Shown: positions 39,361 through 47,526 of the stretch, piece by piece
Layout: every line of letters begins with the position of its first letter
Numbering within the stretch: the stretch's first letter is position 1
Assembly: GCA_963760715.1 (NCBI GenBank)
Contig: CAVXDY010000005.1
Location: 62,001 to 126,000, forward strand
Direction: 5' to 3'
DNA length: 64,000 nucleotides
DNA from: CAVXDY01 sp963760715
GTDB lineage: Bacteria > Actinomycetota > Thermoleophilia > Miltoncostaeales > Miltoncostaeaceae
Program-made: the position numbers and the translations under genes
The notes under the pieces: generated by a model
Seen by the model: only the letters and a program-made list of their open reading frames with translations
Told to the model about the DNA's origin: nothing
The model's database searches: none

Positions 39361-40109
39361 CCGCGCCCGAGGTGATCGAGATCGAGACCGGTGCGCCGGC
39401 ACGGGCGGTCTTCACGACCCGCCGCGGCGGCGTCAGCGAGGGGCCCTTCGCGGGGCTCAACCTGGGCTCGGACCGCGACGACGCCGACGATGCCGTGCGG
39501 CGCAACCGCCGCCTCTTGTGCGACGCGCTCGGGCTCGACGCCGAGGGGGTCAGCCTGGGCCGCCAGGTGCACGGCGCCCAGGTGCGCACCCTCGACGCGC
39601 CCAGCCGTCCGGGCCTGTTCACCGGCGCCCTCCGCGGCTGGCCGGAGGGCGACGGCCTGGCGACGCGGCGCCCCGGGCTCGGCGTGGTGGTGCTGGGCGC
39701 GGACTGCCTGCCCGTGCTGCTCTGGCGCCGCGACGAGCCCGCCGTCGCCGCGGCCCACGCCGGCTGGCGCGGCCTGGTGGGCGGCGTGCTCGCCGCGGCC
39801 GTGCGGGCGCTCGGGAGGCCGGAGCGCCTGGGCGCCGCCGTGGGCCCGGGGGTCGGGCCGTGCTGCTACCCGGTGTCGGCCGAGGTGCGCGAGGCCTTCG
39901 CGAGCGCGTTCGGAGAGGCGGTGGTGCGGTCGCCCGCGGTCGACCTGGCCGCCGCCGCCCGCGCCGCGCTGGTGGAGGCGGGCCTCGACCCGTCGGCGGT
40001 GCAGGTGGTGACGGCCTGCACGAGCTGCGAGCCGGAGCGCTTCTACTCGTACCGGCGGGACGGGAGCGCCTGCGGGCGCCAGGGAGGGGTGACGTGGGCG
40101 ACGGCCTGA
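39357..40109 (+). CDS. pgeF: PgeF/YfiH-family multicopper-like purine nucleosidase (DUF152)
   Basis: A 250-residue laccase-domain protein: FTTRRGGVSEGPFAGLNLGSDRDD, LGRQVHGAQV with a metal-type His, GADCLPVLL, AAAHAGWRGLVGGVL and GPGVGPCCYPVSAEV with the conserved Cys residues. Relatives are reported as purine nucleoside enzymes or as peptidoglycan-editing factors in E. coli. The family regularly precedes yggS and sepF in Gram-positives, as here. GTG start overlaps the previous stop. Confidence 0.88.
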   Translation: MTAPEVIEIETGAPARAVFTTRRGGVSEGPFAGLNLGSDRDDADDAVRRNRRLLCDALGLDAEGVSLGRQVHGAQVRTLDAPSRPGLFTGALRGWPEGDGLATRRPGLGVVVLGADCLPVLLWRRDEPAVAAAHAGWRGLVGGVLAAAVRALGRPERLGAAVGPGVGPCCYPVSAEVREAFASAFGEAVVRSPAVDLAAAARAALVEAGLDPSAVQVVTACTSCEPERFYSYRRDGSACGRQGGVTWATA

Positions 40110-40816
40110 TGATCCGTCACGACCGCCTGCGCGCGGTTCTGGGGGAGGTGCGCGAGGAGCTGGACGCCGCGGCCGCCGTGTCCGGCCGTCCCGCGGGCTC
40201 GGTTCAGCTCGTGCTCGCGGGCAAGTACATCGCCTCGGACGAGACCCCCACGCTCATCGAGGCCGGGGTGGAGGTGGTGGGCGAGAACACGCTCCAGGAC
40301 CTCCAGGCCCGGCGGGCGCTGGCGGGGGGCCGGCTGACCTTCGACTTCATCGGCCAGCTCCAGCGGCGCAAGGTCAAGCACGTGATGCCGGCCGTGCGCC
40401 TGCTCCACTCGCTCGACTCCGTGGAGCTCGCCGCCGAGATCGCCCGGCGGGCGGAAGGTCCGACTCGGGTGCTCGTCGAAGTGAACGTCGCCGAGGAGGA
40501 AAACAAAGGTGGTATCGTGCCCGCTCGAATTGGGGCGTTCGTTGAGGACGTTTCGGTCCATCCCGACCTGGTGATCGGTGGCTTGATGGCGATGCCCCCG
40601 CAGCACGCGGATGCGGAGCTCAGCCGGCCGTACTTCGCCGCCGTGCGGCGACAGGCCGAGGACCTTGCCTCCCAGTGGTCGGGACGCCACGATTTCGCCG
40701 ATCTGTCGATGGGCACGAGCCAGGATTACCGCGTGGCCGCCGAGGAGGGCGCCACCATGGTCCGCGTGGGACGCGGGCTGCTCGATCGTGTCCGTACTCC
40801 CACCCCGAGGGGCTAG
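40109..40816 (+). CDS. YggS/PLPBP-family PLP homeostasis protein
   Basis: A 235-residue single-domain PLP-binding barrel. The PLP lysine sits in LVLAGKYIASDETP, followed by VEVVGENTLQDLQARR, FIGQLQRRKVKHV, and the phosphate-binding end LSMGTSQDYRVAAEEGATMVRVG. The family buffers free PLP and affects amino acid and keto-acid pools. ATG 40109 (ATGA overlap with pgeF) is used; GTG 40094, which sits closer to AGGGAGGGG, is the alternative and would add five residues. Bases about 40470-40560 use AT-richer codons than the surroundings. Confidence 0.88.
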   Translation: MIRHDRLRAVLGEVREELDAAAAVSGRPAGSVQLVLAGKYIASDETPTLIEAGVEVVGENTLQDLQARRALAGGRLTFDFIGQLQRRKVKHVMPAVRLLHSLDSVELAAEIARRAEGPTRVLVEVNVAEEENKGGIVPARIGAFVEDVSVHPDLVIGGLMAMPPQHADAELSRPYFAAVRRQAEDLASQWSGRHDFADLSMGTSQDYRVAAEEGATMVRVGRGLLDRVRTPTPRG

Positions 40817-41380
40817 ATGGCCGTCAGCGACATGTGGCACCGCACGCTCGTCTACTTCGGCATGGCCGACGAGGCGGACGACTACGACGAGGACTACGAC
40901 GAGGAGGTCGAGCGGCGCCACGAGCGCGAGCGCGACCGCCAGTCGCCCGCGCACGACGACCTCGAGCGCTCGTACCGCGAGCGTCCCAACGTGCGCCGGC
41001 TGGGGCCGCGCCGCCGCGATCCCGACTTCGACGACATCTTCGCCGACGAACCCCAGCGCGGGCGCCCGAACCCGATGCGCTCGGTCGACAGCCGCCCCCG
41101 CACGTCGGAGGTGCACCTCGTGGTGCCCAAGAGCTTCAACGACGCCCAGCAGATCGCGGACAAGTTCAAGGCGGCCGTCCCGGTCATCCTCAACCTCCAG
41201 AGCGCCGAGACCGACCTCGCCAAGCGGCTCATCGACTTCTCCAGCGGCCTCACCTACGCCCTCGACGGCGGCATGCAGCGCGTCGCCGACAAGGTCTTCA
41301 TGCTGACCCCTCAGAACGTTGAGGTCTCGGCGGAGGAGCGGGCGCGCCTGCTGGAGAAGGGCTTCTTCAACCAGTACTGA
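40817..41380 (+). CDS. sepF: cell division protein SepF
   Basis: A 187-residue FtsZ-associated protein. The N-terminus (MWHRTLVYFGMADEADDYDEDYDEE) is the amphipathic membrane-binding start followed by an acidic, then Arg-rich linker. The C-terminal domain, EVHLVVPKSFNDAQQIADKFKAAVPVILNLQ... ALDGGMQRVADKVFMLTPQNVEV, is the ring-forming SepF core. It tethers FtsZ to the membrane. It sits in the usual yggS-sepF-proC-yggT order. Confidence 0.95.
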   Translation: MAVSDMWHRTLVYFGMADEADDYDEDYDEEVERRHERERDRQSPAHDDLERSYRERPNVRRLGPRRRDPDFDDIFADEPQRGRPNPMRSVDSRPRTSEVHLVVPKSFNDAQQIADKFKAAVPVILNLQSAETDLAKRLIDFSSGLTYALDGGMQRVADKVFMLTPQNVEVSAEERARLLEKGFFNQY

Positions 41381-41397
41381 GCGATCCGGGCAGCGGT

Positions 41398-42192
41398 GTG
41401 AGCGACTGGCCCGCCCGGGTGGGGCTCGTGGGCGCCGGAGCGATGGGCAGGGCCTTCGCGGCCGGCCTCGTGCGCGGCGACCGGGCGCTGGCCGACCGCC
41501 TGGAGGTCGCCGATGCCGTCCCGGCGGCCGTCGAGGCCGCGATCGCGGACGTCGGCGGGCGTCCCGCCTCCGTGGCGGAGGCCGCGAGCGCCGACCTGGT
41601 GTGCCTGGCGGTCAAGCCCAAGGACGCTCCCGCGGCCCTGGAGCAGGTGCGGGCGGCGACGCGCCCGGGGGCGGTGATCCTCTCGGTCATCGCGGGCTGG
41701 GACCTCGACCGCCTGGGGGCGGCGATCCCCGGGGCCGGCCTGGCCCGGACGATGCCCAACCTGGCGGTGCGCCACGGAGCGGGCGTGGTGGTGCTCGCCA
41801 CCCGCGGCCTCGACGACGCCGTCGAGGCGGAGCTGCTGCGGGTGCTGCGCTCCCTCGGGACGTTGATGACGCTGCCCGAGTCCCTCTTCCCGGCGGCCAC
41901 GGCCCTGGCGGGCAGCGGGCCCGGGCTCCTCGCCCTGGTGGCCGAGGGGCTCGAGGAGGGCGGCGTGACGGCCGGCCTCACCCGCCCGCAGGCCCGGCAG
42001 CTCACGGCCGCCGTCGTGGCCGGAACGGCGGCCCTGCTGGCCGACGGAACCGATCCGGCCCTGCTGCGGCAGCGGGTCAGCTCGCCCGCGGGCACGACCA
42101 TCGCCGGCCTGGCGGTGCTCGAGCGCGGCGCCGTGCGCGCCCACGTGGCGGACGCGGTGGTCACGGCCGCGCGCCGCGCCACCGAGCTGTAG
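41398..42192 (+). CDS. proC: pyrroline-5-carboxylate reductase
   Basis: A 264-residue enzyme making proline from pyrroline-5-carboxylate with NAD(P)H. The Rossmann motif is VGLVGAGAMGRAFAAGL, then LARTMPNLAVRHGAGVVVL and the dimer domain ALAGSGPGLLALVAEGLEEGGV and VSSPAGTTIAGLAVLE. GTG start. Its presence in a division cluster is conserved in many Gram-positives. Confidence 0.93.
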   Translation: MSDWPARVGLVGAGAMGRAFAAGLVRGDRALADRLEVADAVPAAVEAAIADVGGRPASVAEAASADLVCLAVKPKDAPAALEQVRAATRPGAVILSVIAGWDLDRLGAAIPGAGLARTMPNLAVRHGAGVVVLATRGLDDAVEAELLRVLRSLGTLMTLPESLFPAATALAGSGPGLLALVAEGLEEGGVTAGLTRPQARQLTAAVVAGTAALLADGTDPALLRQRVSSPAGTTIAGLAVLERGAVRAHVADAVVTAARRATEL

Positions 42193-42201
42193 AACACCCC
42201 G

Positions 42202-42474
42202 GTGGATCAGCTCAAGACCTACGTCAACGCACTCTTCACGGTGTTCATCATCGTGATCTTCATCCGCATCCTGCTTTCGTTCCTGCCGGTGGCGCCAGGG
42301 TCGCGCTGGGCGCGTGCCTTCTGGGACTTCGTTCACCAGAGCACGGAGTGGTTCCTGGGCTTCTTCCGGCGGCTGATCCCGCCGCTCGGGATGTTCGACC
42401 TGTCGCCGATCGTGGCGCTGCTGGTGCTGTACATCCTGAGAACCCTCATCCTCACGCTCCTGGACAGCTTCTGA
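42202..42474 (+). CDS. YggT family membrane protein
   Basis: A 90-residue integral membrane protein with two hydrophobic helices (LFTVFIIVIFIRILLSFLPV and LSPIVALLVLYILRTLIL) flanking a WDFVHQSTEWFLGFFRRLIPP loop that is typical of the family. Role uncertain; linked to osmotic response and division-site genes by neighbourhood. GTG start, 9 bases after proC. Confidence 0.9.
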   Translation: MDQLKTYVNALFTVFIIVIFIRILLSFLPVAPGSRWARAFWDFVHQSTEWFLGFFRRLIPPLGMFDLSPIVALLVLYILRTLILTLLDSF

Positions 42475-42485
42475 CCCCCCACCCC

Positions 42486-42806
42486 GTGAACCCCCTCCCC
42501 GACTGGCTGACGCTGCGCGATGGCGGCGTGACCGTGGCGGTCAAGGCGGTGCCCCGCTCGCGGGCCACCCGCGCCGTGGGCCTGCAGGACGGCGCCCTGC
42601 GCGTCCAGATCGCCGCCGCCCCGCACAAGGGCCAGTCGAACGCCGCCCTGTGCGCGTACCTCGCGGAGCTGGCCGGGGTGCGGACCTCGGCGGCCCGCAT
42701 CCGGCGCGGATCCGGCGGCGCGCGCAAGCTCGTGGAGCTGGACGGCGATCCGCGCGCCATCGCGCGTCGCCTGGCGGCGCTGGGCGCGGGGCTCGAGGCC
42801 GCGTGA
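42486..42806 (+). CDS. DUF167 (YggU family) protein
   Basis: A 106-residue small basic protein: VAVKAVPRSRATRAVGLQDGALRVQIAAAPHKGQSNAALCAYLAELAGV and RIRRGSGGARKLVELDGDP match the DUF167 core. Biochemical function is unknown. It lies between yggT and lspA and overlaps lspA by GTGA. Confidence 0.88.
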   Translation: MNPLPDWLTLRDGGVTVAVKAVPRSRATRAVGLQDGALRVQIAAAPHKGQSNAALCAYLAELAGVRTSAARIRRGSGGARKLVELDGDPRAIARRLAALGAGLEAA

Positions 42807-43339
42807 GCGCGGCGGCCTCCAGCACCCGCGAGGCTCTTCAGCGGGCCATCGCGCGCCGCCGGCGGCGCCAGACGAAGGCGCGGTGGTGGCGGTTCGGGGC
42901 CCTGGCCGCCTTCGCCCTCGTGGCCGACCAGATCACGAAGGCGATCGTGCGCGGGAACGTCGAGCCGCACGACACGATCGAGGTCTTCCCCGGGTTCAAC
43001 ATCTCCCGGGTCACCAACCAGGGGATCGCCTTCGGGCTCTTCCCGGGCCGTCAGGGGGCGGTCGCCATCCTCACGGTGGCGGCGCTGTGCGCGATCGCGG
43101 TGGCGCTCGCGGGGCTGGTGGCGCGCAACGACACCGTCGCCGCCGGCGCCGGCCTGCTGGTGGGAGGCAGCCTGGGGAACCTGATCGACCGGCTCGCCCA
43201 CGGCGAGGTCACGGACTTCCTCGACCCGGCTCGCTGGCCCGCGTTCAACGTGGCCGACTGCTGCATCACCGTGGGGGCCGTCCTGATCGTGCTCGGGTTG
43301 ATGAAAGAGACCGAGGAGGACGATCCGCACCCCGGCTGA
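42803..43339 (+). CDS. lspA: lipoprotein signal peptidase (signal peptidase II)
   Basis: A 178-residue membrane aspartic protease that cleaves lipidated prolipoproteins such as those at 1215 and 62295. After a basic cytoplasmic N-terminus there are four hydrophobic segments. The catalytic Asp pair lies in GGSLGNLIDRLAHGEVTDF and FNVADCCITVGAVLI, and the Asn motif in VTNQGIAFG. GTG start. Confidence 0.95.
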   Translation: MSAAASSTREALQRAIARRRRRQTKARWWRFGALAAFALVADQITKAIVRGNVEPHDTIEVFPGFNISRVTNQGIAFGLFPGRQGAVAILTVAALCAIAVALAGLVARNDTVAAGAGLLVGGSLGNLIDRLAHGEVTDFLDPARWPAFNVADCCITVGAVLIVLGLMKETEEDDPHPG

Positions 43340-43352
43340 CGGGCCTCCGGCC

Positions 43353-44282
43353 GTGCGCCTGACGGTGGGCCCCGGCCTGGCGGGGCGCCGCCTGGACGCC
43401 GCGGTGGGCGGCCTCGAGGCCGTGGAGAGCCGCGCCGAGGCCCAGCGGCTCATCGAGGGCGGCCGGGTGCTCGTGGACGGGCTCCCGCGTCCCAAGCGCC
43501 ACATCCTGGCGGAGGGGGAGGAGCTCGAGGTGCGCCCCGCGCCACCCGCGCCATCGGTGCTCGTGCCCGAGGACCTGCCGCTCGTGGTGCGCTACGAGGA
43601 CGAGCACCTGCTCGTGGTGGACAAGCCCGCCGGGATGGTCGTCCATCCGAGCTCCGGCCACGGCGACGGCACGCTCGTCCACGGCCTTCTCGGCCACGCC
43701 ATCGCGGGCGGGGACGATCCGGTGCGGCCGGGCATCGTGCACCGGCTCGACCGCGACACCTCGGGGCTGCTGGTGGTGGCCCGCTCGCCGCGCGCCCACC
43801 GCCGCCTCCAGCGGCTGCTGCGCGATCGCGAGGTGGACCGCCGCTACGTGGCGCTCGTGCACGGGGCCGCCCCCCCCGCCCTCACGATCGACCGCCCCGT
43901 GGGCCGCGACCGCCGCCACCGCACCCGGATGTCGGTGACCGCGGCCGAGGGGCGGCCCTCGGTGACCCACCTGCGGCGCCTGGAGGAGCTGGGCCGCTTC
44001 TCCCTGCTCGAGGCCCGTCTCGAGACCGGGCGCACCCACCAGATCCGGGTGCACCTGGAGTCGGTGGGGCATCCGGTGGTGGGCGATCGCGTCTACGGCC
44101 GCCGCGAGGAGACGCTGGGCCTGGAGCGCCAGTTCCTCCACGCCGCCCGGCTGGCCTTCCCCCATCCCGAGACGGGGGAGCCGATCGACGTCGAGAGCCC
44201 GCTCCCGGCGGACCTCGCGGCCGCCCTCGACCGGGCCCGGCGCGGCGGGGGCCCCGGCCGCGCGCCGGCGGGCGCACGCTAA
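43353..44282 (+). CDS. RluA-family pseudouridine synthase
   Basis: A 309-residue enzyme converting uridine to pseudouridine in rRNA. It has an N-terminal S4 domain (AEAQRLIEGGRVLVDGLPRPKRHIL) and the catalytic motif IVHRLDRDTSGLLVVARS, with the catalytic Asp, then YVALVHG and ETGRTHQIRVHLESVGHPVVGD. RluD-like in size and neighbourhood (next to lspA), but the exact target uridines cannot be read. Confidence 0.93.
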   Translation: MRLTVGPGLAGRRLDAAVGGLEAVESRAEAQRLIEGGRVLVDGLPRPKRHILAEGEELEVRPAPPAPSVLVPEDLPLVVRYEDEHLLVVDKPAGMVVHPSSGHGDGTLVHGLLGHAIAGGDDPVRPGIVHRLDRDTSGLLVVARSPRAHRRLQRLLRDREVDRRYVALVHGAAPPALTIDRPVGRDRRHRTRMSVTAAEGRPSVTHLRRLEELGRFSLLEARLETGRTHQIRVHLESVGHPVVGDRVYGRREETLGLERQFLHAARLAFPHPETGEPIDVESPLPADLAAALDRARRGGGPGRAPAGAR

Positions 44283-44434
44283 GATGCCCTTCCGCACCAT
44301 CACCTGACCCCTCCCCGGCACGCACCCCGATGGACGGTGCCCGGGCGTTCGGCGCAACTGCGCCCCGCCCCGGGTCCCATCGGCACGCGCCGGCGAACCG
44401 CCCTTCCCGAACCGATCGCAGTGAGGAGCCACGC
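44280..44434 (+). promoter_or_regulatory. rpsB promoter and structured leader
   Basis: A possible -10 box, TAAGAT (44280-44285), overlaps the rluD stop. The leader then folds into a three-tier structure: CCGATGG (44327-44333) pairs with CCATCGG (44377-44383); CCCGGGCG (44340-44347) pairs with a bulged partner at 44367-44374; and GGCGC (44351-44355) pairs with GCGCC (44360-44364) around AACT. GTGAGGAG before the GTG is the ribosome-binding site. It may be an S2 autoregulatory site. Confidence 0.45.
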
Positions 44435-45427
44435 GTGCCAACCGTCACCATGAAGCAGCTTCTGGAGTCCGGAGTGCATTTCGGACACCAGACCCGCCGC
44501 TGGAACCCGAAGATGAAGCGCTACATCTTCGGTGAGCGCGGCGGCATCTACATCATCGACCTCCAGCAGACGATCGTCCTGCTGGAGCAGGCCTGCGACG
44601 TCGTGCGCGCCATCTCCGAGCGCGGCGGCACGGTGCTCTTCGTGGGCACCAAGAAGCAGTGCCAGGACTCCATCCAGGAGCAGGCCCGCCGGTGCGGGAT
44701 GCCGTACGTGTCGCACCGCTGGCTCGGCGGCCTCCTGACCAACTGGGGGACGATCTCCCAGCGCATCCGGCGCCTGCACGAGCTGCGCAACCAGAAGAAG
44801 GAGAAGCAGCTCGAGCTGCTCCCCACCCGCGAGCGCCTGGCCCGCGAGGGGGAGTTGACGAAGCTCGAGACCAACCTGGGCGGCGTGGCCGACATGCAGC
44901 GGCTGCCCGACGCGGTGGTGATCGTCAACCTGAAGAAGGAGGCGATCGGCGTGCGCGAGGCGAACCGCCTCGGCCTGTCGGTGATCGGTCTGGTCAACAC
45001 CAACTGCGACCCCGACGAGGTCACCTACGTCATCCCCGGCAACGACGACGCCATCCGGGCGTGCAACCTGATCCTCGGCGCCCTCGCCGAGGCCGTGATC
45101 GAGGGTAAGGGCGCGCTGCCCGGCTCCGGCGTGCCGGTGCCCGGCGAGGCCGGCGCCGAGGAGCCCGCCGCTGAGGAGCCCGCCGCTGAGGAGCCCGTCG
45201 CCGAGGCGCCGCCCGTCGAGGCCCCCGTCGAGACGCCGGCGCCCGCCGCGGAGGCCCCGGCACCGGCAGTGGAGGCGCCCGCACCCCCGGCGGAGGCTCC
45301 CGCCCCCGTCGAGGAGGCGCCGCCCGCCGCCGAGATCCCGGCGCCCGAGGCCGAGGCCGAGCCCGAGCCCGAGGCCGAGCCCGAGCCCGAGGCCGCTCCG
45401 CCGGTCACCACCCCCTCGGAGGCGTAG
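44435..45427 (+). CDS. rpsB: 30S ribosomal protein S2 with long acidic Pro/Ala/Glu tail
   Basis: A 330-residue S2. The first 229 residues are the normal ribosomal protein (VTMKQLLESGVHFGHQTRRWNPKM, IYIIDLQQTIVLLEQAC, VGTKKQCQDSI, RWLGGLLTNWGTISQRI, IGLVNTNCDPDEVTYVIPGNDDAIRA). The last 101 residues are almost only Ala, Pro, Glu and Val, with AEEPAAEEP and PEPEAEPEPEA near repeats, a disordered extension. GTG 44435 with GAGGAG upstream is chosen by homology. Confidence 0.95.
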   Translation: MPTVTMKQLLESGVHFGHQTRRWNPKMKRYIFGERGGIYIIDLQQTIVLLEQACDVVRAISERGGTVLFVGTKKQCQDSIQEQARRCGMPYVSHRWLGGLLTNWGTISQRIRRLHELRNQKKEKQLELLPTRERLAREGELTKLETNLGGVADMQRLPDAVVIVNLKKEAIGVREANRLGLSVIGLVNTNCDPDEVTYVIPGNDDAIRACNLILGALAEAVIEGKGALPGSGVPVPGEAGAEEPAAEEPAAEEPVAEAPPVEAPVETPAPAAEAPAPAVEAPAPPAEAPAPVEEAPPAAEIPAPEAEAEPEPEAEPEPEAAPPVTTPSEA

Positions 45428-45429
45428 CC

Positions 45430-46024
<595 letters not shown>

Positions 46025-46035
<11 letters not shown>

Positions 46036-46792
46036 CGGCGAGCCCGCCGACGATGCCCGCCCCGCTCCCGGGAGCGGGGCGGTCTTCCGACGGGTGGTGC
46101 TGAAGCTCTCGGGCGAGGCGCTGATGGGCGACGAGCCCTACGGCATCGACCCCGGGCGCATCGCGGTCGTGGCCCGGCAGGTGAACGCCGCGGTCCAGCG
46201 CGGGGTGGAGGTGGCGATCGTCGTCGGCGGCGGGAACATCTATCGCGGCCTGAAGGGCATGGCCATCGGCATGGATCGCGCGACGGCCGACTACATGGGC
46301 ATGATCGCCACGGTGCTCAACGCGCTCGCGATCCAGGACGCGCTGGAGAAGCTGGGCCTCACGACCCGGGTGCAGTCGGCCATCACCATGCAGGAGGTGG
46401 CCGAGCCGTACATCCGCCGCCGGGCGATCCGCCACCTCGAGAAGGGGAGGGTCGTGATCTTCGCGGGCGGCACCGGGAACCCGTTCTTCACGACCGACAC
46501 GGCCGCGGCGCTCCGGGCGCTGGAGATCGGGGCCGAGTGCATCCTGATGGCCAAGAACGCCGTCGAGGGCGTGCTCGACGCCGATCCGCGCGTGGTGCCC
46601 GACGCCCGGCTCATCCCGCGCATCAGCCACATGGAGGCGATCGAGCGCGGGCTGAAGGTGATGGACACCACCGCCCTCACCCTCTGCATGGACAACGGGT
46701 TGCCCATCTTCGTGTTCAACATGAACGATGAGCGCAACATCGGCCGGCTGCTCGACGGCGAGCGGGTCGGCACCATGGTGGTCACCGAATGA
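46025..46792 (+). CDS. pyrH: uridylate kinase
   Basis: A 255-residue amino-acid-kinase-family UMP kinase: VVLKLSGEALMG, AIVVGGGNIYRGLKG, MGMIATVLNALAIQDALE, FAGGTGNPFFTTDTAAALRA. No ATG or GTG exists between the tsf stop and the first conserved strand, so TTG 46025, overlapping the last 11 bases of tsf, is the best start. It gives a 20-residue non-conserved extension (rich in Ala, Pro, Gly and Asp), whose coding DNA contains a perfect 22-base palindrome. Confidence 0.93.
46059..46080 (+). repeat. perfect 22-base palindrome at the tsf-pyrH junction
   Basis: The two halves are GCCCCGCTCCC and GGGAGCGGGGC with no spacer, so as RNA it could form a stem of about 9 bp with a CCGG-type loop. It lies 24 bases after the tsf stop and within the unconserved start of pyrH. 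It could pause transcription or act in RNA processing between the two genes. Confidence 0.6.
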
Positions 46793-46802
46793 GGAGGCCG
46801 TG

Positions 46803-47366
46803 ATGGCGGAGATGGACGACCGGCTGAAGGACGCCCGGCGCCGCATGGAGGGCGCGGTCGCCGCGCTGGGCGGCGAGTTCAACTCGGTGCGCACGGGGCG
46901 GGCGTCGACGGCCCTGCTCGACCGGGTGTCCGTGGACGCCTACGGCACCAAGACCCCGCTCAACCAGCTCGCCACGATCCACGCGCCCGAGGCGCGGCTG
47001 CTGACCGTGCAGCCCTACGACCCCAGCATCATGGCGTCGGTGGAGCGGGCGATCATGGAGTCGGACCTGGGGCTCACGCCCAACAACGACGGCAAGATCA
47101 TCCGCCTGCCGGTGCCGCAGCTCACGGAGGAGCGCCGCAAGGAGCTGGTGCGGCTGATCCACAAGATGGCCGAGGAGGCCCGCGTGGCGGTGCGGAACGT
47201 GCGGCGCGACGTCCTCAACGAGCTGAAACGGGCCGAGAAGGACGGCGACCTGTCGCGCGACGAGCTCGCGAGGGCGCAGGACGACGTCCAGAAGCTCACC
47301 GATTCCGAGATCAAGCAGATCGACGACCTGATGGGCCGCAAAGAGGCCGAGATCCTCGAGGTTTAG
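46803..47366 (+). CDS. frr: ribosome recycling factor
   Basis: A 187-residue factor that splits post-termination ribosomes with EF-G. Features: FNSVRTGRASTALLDRVSVDAYGTKTPLNQLATI, VQPYDPSIMASVERAI, LGLTPNNDGKIIRLPVPQLTEERRKELVRLIHKMAEEARVAVRNVRRD. The ribosome-binding site GAGGAGG overlaps the pyrH stop. The stop codon TAG (47364-47366) is the first three bases of the inverted-repeat element that follows. Confidence 0.95.
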   Translation: MAEMDDRLKDARRRMEGAVAALGGEFNSVRTGRASTALLDRVSVDAYGTKTPLNQLATIHAPEARLLTVQPYDPSIMASVERAIMESDLGLTPNNDGKIIRLPVPQLTEERRKELVRLIHKMAEEARVAVRNVRRDVLNELKRAEKDGDLSRDELARAQDDVQKLTDSEIKQIDDLMGRKEAEILEV

Positions 47367-47526
47367 TGTCCCGAGTCGCTAATAACGCGGCAGTTCCCGG
47401 CTGCATCTCATCGCGATACGGCGTCCTCGACTCCCGCAATATTCCCGATATTGCGGGAGATCTGCGTCCTTGTCTCGCGGGAGATTCGCTCGGGAACTGC
47501 ATACGGACTAGCGACTCAAGACACTA
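47364..47526. repeat. 163-bp nested inverted-repeat element between frr and uppS
   Basis: Four nested blocks pair with each other. The ends are TAGTGTCCCGAGTCGCTA (47364-47381) and TAGCGACTCAAGACACTA (47509-47526), 16 of 18 pairing. Next, GCAGTTCCCG (47390-47399) pairs with CGGGAACTGC (47491-47500). Then ATCTC and CGCGA (47405-47416) pair with TCGCG and GAGAT (47475-47485). In the middle CTCCCGCAATAT (47431-47442) pairs with ATATTGCGGGAG (47448-47459) around TCCCG. It is visibly AT-richer than its surroundings, codes for nothing I can see, supplies the frr stop and ends just before the uppS GTG. It could be a MITE-like insertion or a structured RNA. Confidence 0.75.

Noticed and set aside
44330..44434. 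In-frame ATG at 44330 as the rpsB start
   Set aside because: It would add 35 residues encoded by the structured leader. GTG 44435 has the ribosome-binding site and matches the S2 N-terminus.
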